64,000 bases of DNA from Begonia masoniana. Taxonomy: Eukaryota > Streptophyta > Magnoliopsida > Cucurbitales > Begoniaceae. The notes under the pieces were generated by a model, which was not told the DNA's origin, did not search any database, and saw only the letters and a list, made by a program, of their open reading frames with translations. The translations under genes and the position numbers were made by a program. Positions 40,204 through 51,480 of the stretch are shown in pieces. Each line of letters starts with the position of its first letter. Position 1 is the stretch's first letter. The DNA is taken from assembly GCA_022432975.1 (NCBI GenBank), contig CM039502.1, positions 1,850,375-1,914,374 on the forward strand. Direction: 5' to 3'.

Positions 40204-43200
40204 TCAAGAGCAAGGCCGATGGCCGAAGATCTTGGATAAGAACATGTGAAACGTCGCTGGCGGAAGAGGCTTTGTGAGAGCATCCGCTAGTTGGTTGGAG
40301 GAAGGAGTGAACTTGACAGAGAGTTGCTTGTTAAACACCTTTTCCCGAACGAAGTGGAAATCAATCTCGACGTGTTTAGATTTGGAATGAAGTACTGGGT
40401 TGGAGGCCAAATAAGTGGCACTCAAGTTATCACATAGTATGAGAGGGGCGGCAGAAGAAGAAAACCCGAGCTCCTTTAAGAGCGACTGCAGCCAGAGAAC
40501 TTCGGCAGCGCCATTTGCAACACTGCGATACTCGGATTCCGTGCTGGAGCGCGAGACAACCTTTTGTTTTGTAGATGACCAAGAGATAAGGTTGGAACCG
40601 AGAAAAATACAGAATCCGCTGGTGCTTTTCCGATCATCGGGACAGGAGGCCCAGTCAGCGTCCGTATAGCAGATAAGGTCACAGGAGGTAGATGGCGTAA
40701 AAGAGATGCCGAGAGAAAGTGTGCCTTTCAGATACCGAAGAATCCGTTTCACGGCCTGCCAATGGACGTCAGAGGGAGAATGCATGAATTGTGAGACCTT
40801 GTTCACAGCAAAGGAGATATCGGGACGGGTGAGGCAGCAGTACTGGAGACCGCCCACTATGCTGCGATATAAAAAACCATCGGGGAGAGGGAGACCTGAT
40901 TTAAGGGACAAGACAGGTCCAGCAACCATCGGAGTCGGAACCGGTTTGCAAGAGCCCATATTCGACCTGTGAAGGAGGTCAGAGATGTACCGAGATTGAG
41001 AAAGGTGCATACCAGTAGATGTCGCGGTGACAGAGATACCGAGAAAGTAGGATAACGGGCCAAGATCGCGAACTCGAAACTGAGAATGGAGATACAGCAA
41101 TAGCTGATCTATCAGTGAAGCAGAGTCACCGGTCACAATGATGTCGTCCACATATACCAGCATGATGAGAACAGAGGAGGGCGTGCGACGGATGAAAAGG
41201 GACGAGTCCGATCTGGAAGCGGAGAAACCCCAGTTAATTAAGGCAGTGTATAGCTTGACATACCAGGCTCTCGGGGATTGTTTCAGGCCATAAAGAGCTT
41301 TATGCAGAAGACAGACGGCCGACGGAGAAGTGGAGTCAATAAAACCAGGAGGTTGTTGCATGTACACCTGCTCATACAAATCCCCATATAAGAAAGCATT
41401 GCTGACGTCGAACTGTCTGATAGGCCAATGAAAAGAGACAGCTAAGGAGAGCACTGTGCGCACGGATGCCGGTTTGACTACGGGACTGAAAGTCTCATCA
41501 TAATCAATACCTTCAGTTTGGTCATAGCCTTTGGCGACGAGACGAGCTTTGTAACGAGACACGGTGCCATCAGAGTTGAGCTTCGTCTTAAAAACCCACT
41601 TGCAACCAATAAGTTTTGCACCTCTGGGGAGGGGAACTAATGTCCAGGTGTGAGTTTGGTGGAGGGCGGAAAGTTCTTCGTTCATGGCGGTGAGCCAATG
41701 AGGAGACTTGGCAGCCTGAGAGAAGGTGTGTGGTTCAAGGGGAGGGGCAAGAAGGAAAGCCTTAGGTTTGAAAACACCAGCTTTGGCTCGGGTGGTCATA
41801 GGGTGAGAAATGGGAATAGGAGAAGGAGAAGGCACGGGGGTAGGGAGAGGTGAGGTAGGCGGTGTAGGACTAGGGGAAGGTTGGGTGGTAGAGAGAGGTG
41901 GGGAGGCGGGGAAAAAAGGAGGTGAGGAGGGTGGTGGGGGGGAAAAGGTAGTGGTGGGGAGGGGGTGAGAGATAGGAGGGATATTAAGTTGAAAAGGTAA
42001 GGTGGGAGAGGCTGGTTGAGGGAAGGAAGAGAACGGGAATTGAGATTCGACGAAGGTGACATGACGGGAGATATAAACTTTGTGAGAGATGGGTTCGAGA
42101 CAAAGGGAGCCTTTGTGATCGGGGCTGGGACCTAAAAAGACACACGGAAGGGACCGAGGTTGAAGCTTGTGTTTGTTGAAGGGACGAAGAAGGGGAAAAC
42201 AAAGGCAACCAAAAACTCGAAGGGAGGAGTAAGGTGGGAGTTTGAGAAACAAACACTCAAAAGGGGACTTGTGGTTTAAGACGGGAGTGGGAAGGAAATT
42301 TATGAGACGAGTGGCGGTGAGAAAGGCATAAGGCCAGAAACGTTGGGGAACTGAAGAATGGAAAAGGAGGGAGAGACCAGTCTCAACCACATGACGATTT
42401 TTGCGTTCGACCCGACCATTTTGATTGGGGGTATACGGACAAGAAATACGATGTTGAATGCCGAGAGATTTCAAGAGAGGAGTAAGAGATTGAAATTCAC
42501 CTCCCCAGTCAGATTGGACACTTTTGATTTTAACGGAGAATTGAGTAAGGACGAACTGATAAAAGTGTACGAAAGTGGTGTAGACTTCGCTTTTTAATTT
42601 TAGTGGAAAAAGCCAAGTGAAACGAGTGCAGTCGTCAATGAAGAGAACAAAATATCGAGCACCCGTGACAGAATTAATCGGGGAGGGGCCCCACACATCT
42701 GTATGTATAATATCGAAAGGAAAACGAGCATGAGATTGCGAAATTGTAAATGGAAGCTGATGACATTTACTCATTTGGCAAGGGGTACAAATGTCATACA
42801 AAGATTGTCATAATTGACATTACACAAATTAAAAACTTGCTTAAGCACCCGTGGAGATGGATGGCCAAGCCGGCGATGCCAAAGAGTGGCTGGGGAAGAT
42901 GCAGAGTCTGGAAGCCGAGCAGCCAGAGACAAAAAAGAGGAGGTGGAGGGAGTGCGGTAGAGGCCATCCCGGAGTTCACCACGGAGGAGGAGGCGGTGAG
43001 AAAACCGATCCTTGACAAGAAAATAAGAGGAATGAAATTCAACGTATGCAGAATTATCCTCGCAAAGTTTGGAGACACTTAACAGATTGTGCGAAAAATT
43101 TGGAGTGTGATAAACGGGATTTAAAGACAGTGACCTACCAAACGCAGGCAGAACAGACGAACCAGAAAAATAAAGAGGGAGAGATGTACCTTCTGCCGTA

Positions 43201-44447
43201 GAAACGTGAGAAGGAACCGGAAGGGGCTGAGGGTGATTGAGGCCGTCGGAAGATTGGATGAAGTGGTGGGTGGCGCCGGAATCCATTACCCAGGAGGGAG
43301 TCGGCGAGGCGGTGACCGGAGTGGGGAGGAGACCGGCCTGGTGGGGAGAAAGAACAGGGGAGGAAGGCTGAAAAACGGGAGGATAAAATTGGGTTTGAGT
43401 CGGGTCGAGTAAAGTGTGGGTAGGGTCGGGTTGGGTATGGGGTTGGGTCGGGTCAATGGAAAAAGAGGTTAAGTGGGCTTGGGAGTGGGGTTGGGTCTGG
43501 TGAGGGGCCTGTTGGGCTGCAGAAGTGAGAAAATAACAATTTAGGGCCGAATGGCCCAACCGGTTGCAGATTTGGCACCTGGGTTTAAATGGTTGGTTGG
43601 GCCGAGGACGCCATGGGCCTGGTGGGCGTGGTGAAGGCTGCGAGCTAGAGCCGTTGAACGAGAACCCAGTCGGAGCGCTGGGACGAAAAAAAGCAAGAGG
43701 CCGAGGAGTCCAGACGGGGCGAGGAGAACGCGGAAAAACAGCGTTGGCCTGAAGCTGAGACGGCATCGGAAGAACGACGGCGAGATTTTGTTTCTCCAGC
43801 CGGAAGTCGTAACTTTGGAGAAGGCTGAAGATTTCTTCAATCGGTGGTTGGTCGGAACGATTAGTAACAGAGGTGACAAAAGGGTTATACTCACTGCCCA
43901 ATCCTCCCAAAAAATAGAGAAGCTGGTCCTGAGAAGGGACACTGTGGCCGATTGCAGCAAGGGTGTTGCAGAGAGTGGTGAGTTTGTGAATGTAAGCCGC
44001 AGCCGAGACACCGTCTTTGGAAAGGCAGTGAAGCTGATTTCGGAGGTCAGTGATGCGGGCCAGCGAGGAAGAAGCAAAACGTGCAGCTAGAGCAGTCCAG
44101 ACGGCACTGGCGGTGGTGAAAGCAACAAATTGGGGCAGCAATTCCTCCGACATTGAGGAGAAAATCCAGCTAAGAACGAGGCTGTTGTATCGTTGCCAGG
44201 TAAGGAAATCTGGATTCGGTTCAGGGGAAAGATTGTCCAGAAACGAGGGTGGAGGTACATAAGAGGCTTCGAGCAGATGGGCAATGCCATTGGCAGTGAC
44301 AATATGAATGAGTTGAGTTTTCCAGACGAGATAGTTGGTGGAGGTAAGTTTTGTGGTTAAAGTTTGATTTATGGACGGAAAGGGTGGGAGAGAAGGAGAA
44401 ACGGCAGTGGAAATAGAGGAAGGGGTGGAGGAAGAAGGAAAGGCCAT
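40204..44447 (-). pseudogene. Copia 1 gag-pol polyprotein, one frameshift
   Basis: Gag starts at the ATG 44445-44447. In order: gag, zinc knuckle CQICNRLGHSALNC, protease DSGATHH, integrase zinc-binding HRRLGH...CTPCQ, integrase core (DVWGP, SDWGGEF, NGRVERKNR), reverse transcriptase with YVDDIIVTG, and RNase H with YTDADWA and SSTESEY. The first frame stops at 42771-42773. The remaining product continues in another frame from about 42800. The shift falls inside the integrase zinc-binding region and fits loss of one base. All other domains read through, so the copy is probably dependent on relatives for mobility. Confidence 0.88.
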
Positions 44448-44468
44448 TTCAAGATGGCTCTGATACCA

Positions 44469-44686
44469 TGAAGAGAAACGAAGTTCTCTGTTTGTGAACA
44501 GTAAAAATGGAGAACGAAGGAGATGAAGAAGAACTGCGTAATAAATGCTCTGCTCTGCTCTAGTATAATTGATAGTGATAATGAAAGTAAGTTTGTACAT
44601 GTATATAGAACATAGACAATGATGAAAATATAGAACTAAACTAAATATGAATAGTAACACAAAACTAAATATGAATAGTTCTAATA
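44469..44686 (-). repeat. Copia 1, 5' LTR
   Basis: 218 bp and apparently identical to the other LTR. It contains a short internal repeat (AACTAAATATGAATAG on the plus strand, twice). The primer-binding site follows without spacer. Confidence 0.93.
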
Positions 44687-44848
44687 GGGACGACGGCCGT
44701 CGCCTATAAATCTAAGAAGAGAGCGGAGCTGGTTAGCGAAGGATATAGAATCCGTGGTAATTCCGGCGATCAGTGGAGTGATTTGGTCGGTAATGCAACT
44801 GCCCAACGCTCCTTTAAACTCCCTAATCCAATGTATTACATTGCTTGA

Positions 44849-45470
44849 TAATAGACACATTTTAATTCCCATTATTGTTCTAATTCAATCTAATTTGCCA
44901 CCACATTTCCTTTAAGTAATGAAATTAATTTAAGAGAATTTCAATCAAATGTTTCTAAATCTTTTGCTTTTTAATTATTTGTTAAATGATTATAGTAAAA
45001 TTTATTTATTAAATAATAAGACTTGATATTTACGCAACTACATACGTAAATTCAATGATAAAGTGCAATTTAAATATAGTCATTTATAGATTATGCATTA
45101 AATTATTTTTTAGATAAATAGAATATTAATTTTTTATCTATCAATAATTTGGACTCGATCAATACTTTATTTGTCTAATTTGAAACTTTATTGATCTCTT
45201 ATTAGATGATTATGAACTCTGTCAATCATGTGAAGTAGTTTAAACCTTCAACGAGATTAGATTCAGATTAAAATACGTTATTAAATAATACGTTGAATTT
45301 AACAGAAAAATTGACAATTTTAATAAAAAAAATAAAGAGGTTAACAGTTAACTCGTTTGTTTATAGAGTCAATTTTCTGAGTTGGGACTCGGGTGGACGG
45401 GCTCTCACTTAACGATTAAATTCAGTCAACAAATATCACAGCTATTGAATACCTGTCAGCACCCATTCCC
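44849..45470. other. Spacer between phosphatase and Copia 2
   Basis: AT-rich sequence: 3' flank of the phosphatase and the left flank of Copia 2, ending in the target duplication TTCCC (45466-45470). No gene seen. Confidence 0.55.
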
Positions 45471-45780
45471 TGTTGAGTTATGGAATCTAATTAGGTTTAG
45501 GGGTATTATGGTCAAATAATTACCCTGTTATTCTGTAACCCTAAATCGTCTATTATATAAAGGCGTGTTTAGGTTATTGAATGTAACACAGATTCCAGAG
45601 TGTCTGAGAGGGTGAGGAACAACTGTTGTAACTCCGTTTTTCATCTTAGTGAAATCTGTCAGCGGCCAGTGGACATAGCTCTCGTGACGAGAGTGAACCA
45701 CTATAAATCTGTGTGTTATTTTTTTTTCTCTATTTTCTAAATCGTTCGTTACAGGAGGATTAGGGCGTCTAATCCTAACA
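45471..45780 (+). repeat. Copia 2, 5' LTR
   Basis: 310 bp. Contains TATATAA (45554-45560), a likely retrotransposon promoter. Differs from the 3' LTR at four visible positions (GGAATC/GGAGTC, two in AGTGGACATAGC/AGTGAACGTAGC, and T/C in a T run). Confidence 0.93.
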
Positions 45781-46522
45781 ACTGGTATCAGAGCTTCGAG
45801 GTTGTAGTGGTTTTCGGAAAATCAGGGTTTGATTTTTTCGAAGGGTATCGATCGATTTGAGGTTCGTAATTTCGTTAAGTGAAATTTCAATTTTGGAGGA
45901 AAAGAAATTGAAAATTGGAAATTTGCAATTTTTAAAAAAACAAAAAAAGAAATTGTTTTGTTCTGTTTGTTCTTCGACTGTGAAGAAAAAACAGAACCCT
46001 GTTCTGTTCTTGCCCGCCGCGAAGAACGAGAAAGTGCCCGAGCCGCGACGAATCAGAGAGCGCCGTGCGGAGATCGCCGTCCAGAACCCACGCCGACCGT
46101 GCAACAGAACCGCGCCGTCGACCCGTTTCCCAGAACCACCATGCGCGAAAACTGAAGCTCGCCGCGAAGCCGTGAAGAACAGAGAGGAGACTGCCCTAGC
46201 CGCCGTCGCTGCCTTGTCGCACAGAACCCACCGCCGCGCTCTGTTCAGAATCGCGCCGCGCCACGTTCAAAATCCCGCCGATCGCTGCCCACCGCACTGC
46301 TGTTTTTGCCCTTGTTCATTGCTGCCAGTGATCGCCGGGCAATTGGATTGGAATATTTGATTTTTCACAATCTCAGGATTTCTTTGATTAATTATTTTTG
46401 GTGCTATTCTGATTTTGGGTGGAATATATTTATTGGCGGATTTATTCTGTTTTGGGCTGAGATATTTTGGGGAGAGTTCATTGTTTCATAATATTCTATT
46501 TTGGATATTGTTTTTGATAATA

Positions 46523-49500
46523 ATGGCAGGCGATGATAGTACAAGTCTCGGTATTAGAAAATTTGATGGGACAGATTTTGCGTTCTGGAGAATGCAAATT
46601 GAAGACTATTTATACGGGAAAGATCTTGAACTTCCATTGAGTGCAAAACCAGAAAAGATGGACGACGTTGAATGGAATCGCCTTGACAGAAAAGTTTTGG
46701 GAGTCGTCAGATTGACGCTGACTCAAAGCGTTGCTCACAACGTGGCGAAGGAGACAACTACAGCGAGTCTGATGAAGGCTCTATCTGATATGTACGAGAA
46801 ACCCTCTGCGAACAACAAGGTGCATTTGATGAAAAAATTGTTTAATCTGAAAATGGGTGAAGGTACTTCTGTAGCTGCACATCTAAATGAATTTAATACT
46901 GTTGTGAATCAATTATTATCTGTCGATATTGATTTTGGGGATGAGGTTCGAGCCTTAATTTTGTTGGCATCTCTACCGAATAGTTGGGAGCCTATGAGGG
47001 CAGCAGTCAGTAATTCAGTTGGAAGCGCAAAATTAGTATTTACTGATGTGAGGGATCGTATTCTAGCCGAGGAAGTTAGAAGAATTGATTCTGGAGAAAC
47101 ATCGAAAGGCTCAGCTCTGAATGTGGAAAATAGGGGTATAAATAAAAACAGAAATTCCAATCGGGGCAGGGGCAGGAGCAGATCAAATTCGAGAAATGGA
47201 AGGGGTAACTCTAAATCTGGAAAAAAATTTGAGTACTGGAATTGTGGCAAGCAGGGTCACATGAAAAAGGATTGCAGAGCTCCGAAGAAAAACGACACTG
47301 AAAAAGGTGATGGAGCAAATACAGTAACAGAAGAGGTCACTGACGCATTGATTCTTTCAGTCGACAGCCCGATAGACTCATGGGTCTTGGACTCGGGAGC
47401 ATCCTTTCATACCACGGCTCACAAAGAACTAATGGCAAATTATGTAGCTGGAAATCATGGGAAAGTCTATCTTGCAGATGGTGAGCCACTGGATATTGTT
47501 GGCATCGGGGACATCAAATTGAAGACGACAAACGGGTCTGTTTGGAGTATCAATAAAGTAAGACATGTTCCTGGTTTGATGCGTAATTTGATTTCAGTGG
47601 GGCAGCTTGATAGTGAGGGTTACCATGTTAGTTTCGGAACCAATGCGTGGAAGGTAACTAGAGGAGCGATGGTCGTCGCTCGAGGTCAGAAAACAGGAAC
47701 CCTATACATGACTTCTACATGCAGAGACACAATTGCAGTTGTTGATAGCTCGAAGAACACAGAGTTGTGGCATTGCAGATTGGGCCACATGAGCGAGAAA
47801 TGAATGAAGATTCTTGTCAAGAATGGTCAGATTCCGGAGCTGAAGTCTGTTGAGCATCAGTTATGTGAAAGTTGCATTTTTGGGAAACAGAAACGTGTCA
47901 GTTTTCTAAAGGTTGGCAAGGAGCTGAAGCAGAAAAAACTGGAATTAGTGCACACTGATGTGTGGGGACCCGCACCCGTTTCTTCTCTTGGTGGATCACA
48001 CTACTACGTGACGTTCATAGATGATTCCACAAGAAAGGTTTGGGTCTACTTCATGAAGAACAAGTCTGATGTATTCAGTGTTTTCAAGAAGTGGAAGGCT
48101 TTGGTTGAGAATGAAACGAATCTGAAAGTGAAGTGTTTGAGGTCCGACAACGGAGGCGAGTACATCAATGCAGAGTTCAGCGAGTATTGTGCTATGAATG
48201 GAATCAAGATGCAGAAGACCATTCCTCGAACGCCTCAAGAAAATGGAGTAGCTGAAAGGATGAACAGAATGCTGAATGAATGTGCAAGGAGCATGAGATT
48301 GCACGCCGGACTGCCTAAAACTTTTTGGGCAGATGCAGTCAGCACAGCAGCTTACCTGATAAATAGAGGACCCTCTGTACCTCTAGATTACAAAATTCCA
48401 GAAGAAGCTTGGAGCGGTAAAAAGGTAAACTTTTCTTTTCAGAAAGTTTTTGGTTGCTTATCATATGTTCATATTGATGATTCTGATAGAAGTAAACTTG
48501 ATTCGAAATCTAATAAATGTTTTCTTATTGGTTATGGTGACGCCGAGTTTGGTTATCGTTTCTGGGATAATCAAAATCGGAAGATCATTCGCAGCAGGAA
48601 CGTCATATTTAACGAACAGGTTCTTTACAAGGATGCTGTTGGTAACACTTCAGACAGTGGGAGTTCTGTATTGAAAGAGTCCACTGCGGTCAATTTCGGA
48701 GATTTTTCAGCTGATAATAGTCCGACTGTTGAAGACAATCGGGATATTGTTGAAGAAGAAGTTGATGAGAATGTGGCTCCAGAGGTAAATCCGCAAACGC
48801 CGATTGCAGAACTGAGAAGATCATCCAGAATCAGCAAACCAACTCAGAGATGGTCCCCGTCTCTCAATTACATTTTGCTTACTGACAGAGGTGAACCGGT
48901 ATGTTATGAGGAAGCAGAACAGTCTGATGATTTGATTGAGTGGGAGGCAGCCATGAAAGATGAAATGGACTCACTGAAATCAAATGAAACTTGGACATTG
49001 ACCAAGTTGCCGAAGGGGAAGCAAGCACTGCATAACAAGTGGGTTTACCGGATTAAAGAAGAACCTGATGGAAGCAAGAGGTATAAAGCCAGATTGGTTG
49101 TCAAGGGTTTTCAGCAGAAAGAAGGCATTGACTACACCGATATTTTCTCACCAGTGGTGAAGCTGACGACGATCAGAACAGTTTTGAGTTTGGTTGTGAA
49201 AGAAGATCTTCATCTGCAGCAGATGGATGTGAAAACTGCTTTCCTTCACGGCAGTTTAGATGAAGAGATATACATGTGTCAGCCACAGGGCTTTGAGATG
49301 AGAGGGAAAGAGGAACTTGTATGTAAACTTCAGAAGAGTTTGTATGGGTTGAAACAGGCTCCAAGGCAGTGGTACAAGAGATTTGACAGCTTCATGAAGA
49401 ATAACAGTTTTGTGAGATGTGAAGCCGATCACTGTTGCTACATCAAAAAGTTTGATAATTCCTACATTATTCTGCTCCTTTACGTTGATGATATGTTGAT

Positions 49501-50437
49501 TGCTGGAGCAAGCTTACATGAGATTGACAGGCTGAAGAGGAAGTTATCTACTGAGTTTGCAATGAAGGATTTGGGTGCTGCAAAACAAATCCTTGGGATG
49601 AGGATATTCAGGGATAAGGATGTTCTCAAACTCTCACAAGAAGACTATGTGAAGAAGGTTCTTAGCAGGTTCCAAATGCAGGATGCGAAGCCAGTCACTA
49701 CACCATTGGCTAGTCATTTCAAACTATCCAAAGATCAGTCACCCTCGATCGAGGAAGAGAGGAACTACATGGCCAAAGTTCCATATGCCTCAGCCGTTGG
49801 TAGTCTAATGTATGCGATGGTTTGTACACGACCAGATATTGCACATGCAGTGGGAGTTGTCAGCAGGTTTATGAGTAATCCAGGAAGAAAACATTGGGAA
49901 GCTGTAAAATGGATCTTGCGATACTTGAAGGGTAGTTCGGGATTCGCTTTATGTTTTCGAAAGTCAGATTTGGGCTTGGATGGATATGTTGATGCTGATA
50001 ATGGTGGTGATATTGACAGTAGTAAGAGCAGGACTGGATATGTCTACACTTTGGGTGGTACCGCAATCAGTTGAGTTTCGAGACTTCAGGATGTCGTCGC
50101 TCTTTCTAGTTGTGAAGCCGAGTATATTACAGTGACAGAAGCTGCAAAGGAGATGATGTGGTTACAGCCTTTTCTACGCGAGTTAGGCCAAAACTACGAT
50201 GGGAGTGTATTGCATTGTGACAGCCAGAGTGCCATTCATTTGGCAAAGAATCTAGTTTATCATGGCAAGACAAAGCATATACAGGTACGCTATCACTTTA
50301 TCAGATCTGCTTTAGAAGATGGAGTATTAGCGCTTGAGAAGATCCCAGGGAGTCGGAATCCAGCTGACATGTTGACGAAAGCTGTGACAAGTGAGAAGCT
50401 GAAGTTGTGCGCAACTTCAGTTGGACTTCTTGGATGA
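46523..50437 (+). pseudogene. Copia 2 gag-pol polyprotein, two nonsense codons
   Basis: One continuous frame from ATG 46523 (MAGDDSTSLGIRKFDG) to TGA near 50437, broken by TGA at 47801-47803 (after HMSEK, in the integrase zinc-binding region) and TGA at 50072-50074 (after GGTAIS, in RNase H). Order: gag, zinc knuckle, protease LDSGASFH, integrase (HTDVWGPAP, RSDNGGEY, ENGVAERMNR), reverse transcriptase YVDDMLIAG, RNase H ending LTKAVTSEK. The zinc knuckle reads YWNCGKQGHMKKDC, with Tyr where the first Cys is expected. The RNase H core reads DADNGGD instead of the usual DADW. There are no frameshifts. Confidence 0.9.
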
Positions 50438-50498
50438 GACATTGAAGTGATGCCGCTGAAGATGGAGAGATGATGAGATTAGTCTCCAAGTGGGAGAT

Positions 50499-50808
50499 TG
50501 TTGAGTTATGGAGTCTAATTAGGTTTAGGGGTATTATGGTCAAATAATTACCCTGTTATTCTGTAACCCTAAATCGTCTATTATATAAAGGCGTGTTTAG
50601 GTTATTGAATGTAACACAGATTCCAGAGTGTCTGAGAGGGTGAGGAACAACTGTTGTAACTCCGTTTTTCATCTTAGTGAAATCTGTCAGCGGCCAGTGA
50701 ACGTAGCTCTCGTGACGAGAGTGAACCACTATAAATCTGTGTGTTATTTCTTTTTCTCTATTTTCTAAATCGTTCGTTACAGGAGGATTAGGGCGTCTAA
50801 TCCTAACA
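50499..50808 (+). repeat. Copia 2, 3' LTR
   Basis: 310 bp copy of 45471-45780, with the four differences listed there. It is followed directly by the TTCCC target duplication. Confidence 0.93.
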
Positions 50809-50813
50809 TTCCC

Positions 50814-51480
50814 TGCCGCTCTCATGGCGGCAAGGGCAATGAGCTCGAGCCCGATATTCCTCCCATTGGTATCGACCCACAGCCGAAAAGATTACCGATC
50901 GGAGGAATTCTCAAGCAATTCAACCCGTCTTCTCCGATTCCCAAACACTCTTCCGGCGGTCTCCGAAACTTTCTTCCGAAAATGCAGTTCTCCGTGAAAT
51001 CGAAACCCAGATTCCCATCGAACCCGGAAAAGAAATTGTAAGAAACAGTCAGATTCATCAGTTTTCTCAGCGAACAAACAAAATCTGGTAAAAGACCTGA
51101 TAACTTATTTATGGGCTACGTTCAGAACTTCAATCTCATTCAAGAATGAAATCGTATTTGGCAAATGTCTCGCATCGAAAACTTGAATGTCTGTGAAGAA
51201 CCCTAATCCTTCAGGAATGCAACCGGTTAATATATTATTCAAAAACAAAATCTCTTCCAGCTGAGACCCAGAAAAGCCAACGCTAAATGGGATGTTGCCA
51301 GAAAACTTGTTGTTGGCTAAGTTAATTACAGAAGCAGGGGAGTTTCCTAAATTTTGAGGTAATTCTCCTTCAAATCCATTATTATTGAGAAAAATGGCGT
51401 CGAGTTTTTTGTCGAAGAGATCTTAAGGAATGGGTCCTGAGAAAAAATTGAATCTGAGGTCTACATAGATGAGATTCTGA
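50814..51480 (-). pseudogene. Decayed LRR-extensin-like (LRX / At4g06744-like) gene
   Basis: Minus-strand remains of a cell-wall LRR protein. From high to low coordinates: IYVDLRFNFFSGPIP, a stop (TAA at 51423-51425), DLFDKKLDAIFLNNNGFEGELP, NLGNSPASVINLANNKFSGNIP, LEEILFLNNILTGCIPEGLG, then a contracted stretch (FDARHLPNTISFLNEIEVLN) and a piece in another frame, NLTVSYNFFSG...DFTENCIFGRKFRRPPEECLGIGEDGLNCLRIP. The order matches the LRR and cysteine cap of LRR-extensin-like proteins. No start, signal peptide or proline-rich extensin tail is present. Copia 2 has inserted at its 3' side. Confidence 0.8.

Larger units (their letters stand above)
39979..44686 (-). mobile_element. Copia LTR retrotransposon 1, complete, inserted in the phosphatase gene
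   Basis: 4708-bp element on the minus strand. It has 218-bp LTRs at both ends and a 5-bp target duplication GGGAC (39974-39978 and 44687-44691). The primer-binding site TGGTATCAGAGC (minus strand, 44457-44468) abuts the 5' LTR. The polypurine tract (minus strand TTGAGGGGGGA, about 40197-40207) abuts the 3' LTR. The domain order protease-integrase-RT-RNase H places it in Ty1/Copia, resembling RE1-type elements. The LTRs look identical, so it inserted very recently. Confidence 0.96.
38542..44848 (+). pseudogene. HAD-type acid phosphatase / vegetative storage-like gene, split by a Copia insertion
   Basis: Plant class B acid phosphatase (APase-1/VSP family), secreted or vacuolar. Exons: 38542-38936, 39665-39871, then exon 3 broken into 39958-39978 and 44692-44848. 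A signal peptide (residues 1-22) is followed by WCESWKF, HAD motif I DVDET (D114, D116) and motif II LTGRSE. Without the insert and one copy of its GGGAC target duplication, the frame runs unbroken to TGA 44846-44848 (259 aa), through YKSKKRAEL and GDQWSDL, which carry motifs III and IV. With the insert, translation stops at 40034-40036 after about 19 LTR-encoded codons. Loss of motifs III and IV should abolish activity. No other damage is visible, so the break is recent. Confidence 0.93.
45471..50808 (+). mobile_element. Copia LTR retrotransposon 2, complete but disabled
   Basis: 5338-bp element on the plus strand, with 310-bp LTRs and a 5-bp target duplication TTCCC (45466-45470 and 50809-50813). 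LTRs start TGTTGAG and end CTAACA. The primer-binding site TGGTATCAGAGC is at 45783-45794, two bases after the LTR. A purine-rich tract AAGTGGGAG precedes the 3' LTR. I count four base differences between the LTRs, so it is older than Copia 1. Polyprotein features resemble the Tnt1-94 group. It sits in or next to a decayed LRR-extensin-like gene. Confidence 0.95.

Noticed and set aside
41796..42256. Pro/Ser-rich and other frames opposite or out of frame with Copia 1
   Set aside because: They are shadow frames of the Copia polyprotein, in its low-complexity linker between integrase and reverse transcriptase.
45857..46360. 167-codon frame rich in Arg and Ala
   Set aside because: It lies in the untranslated leader of Copia 2 upstream of gag, in a GC-rich stretch without a recognisable domain.
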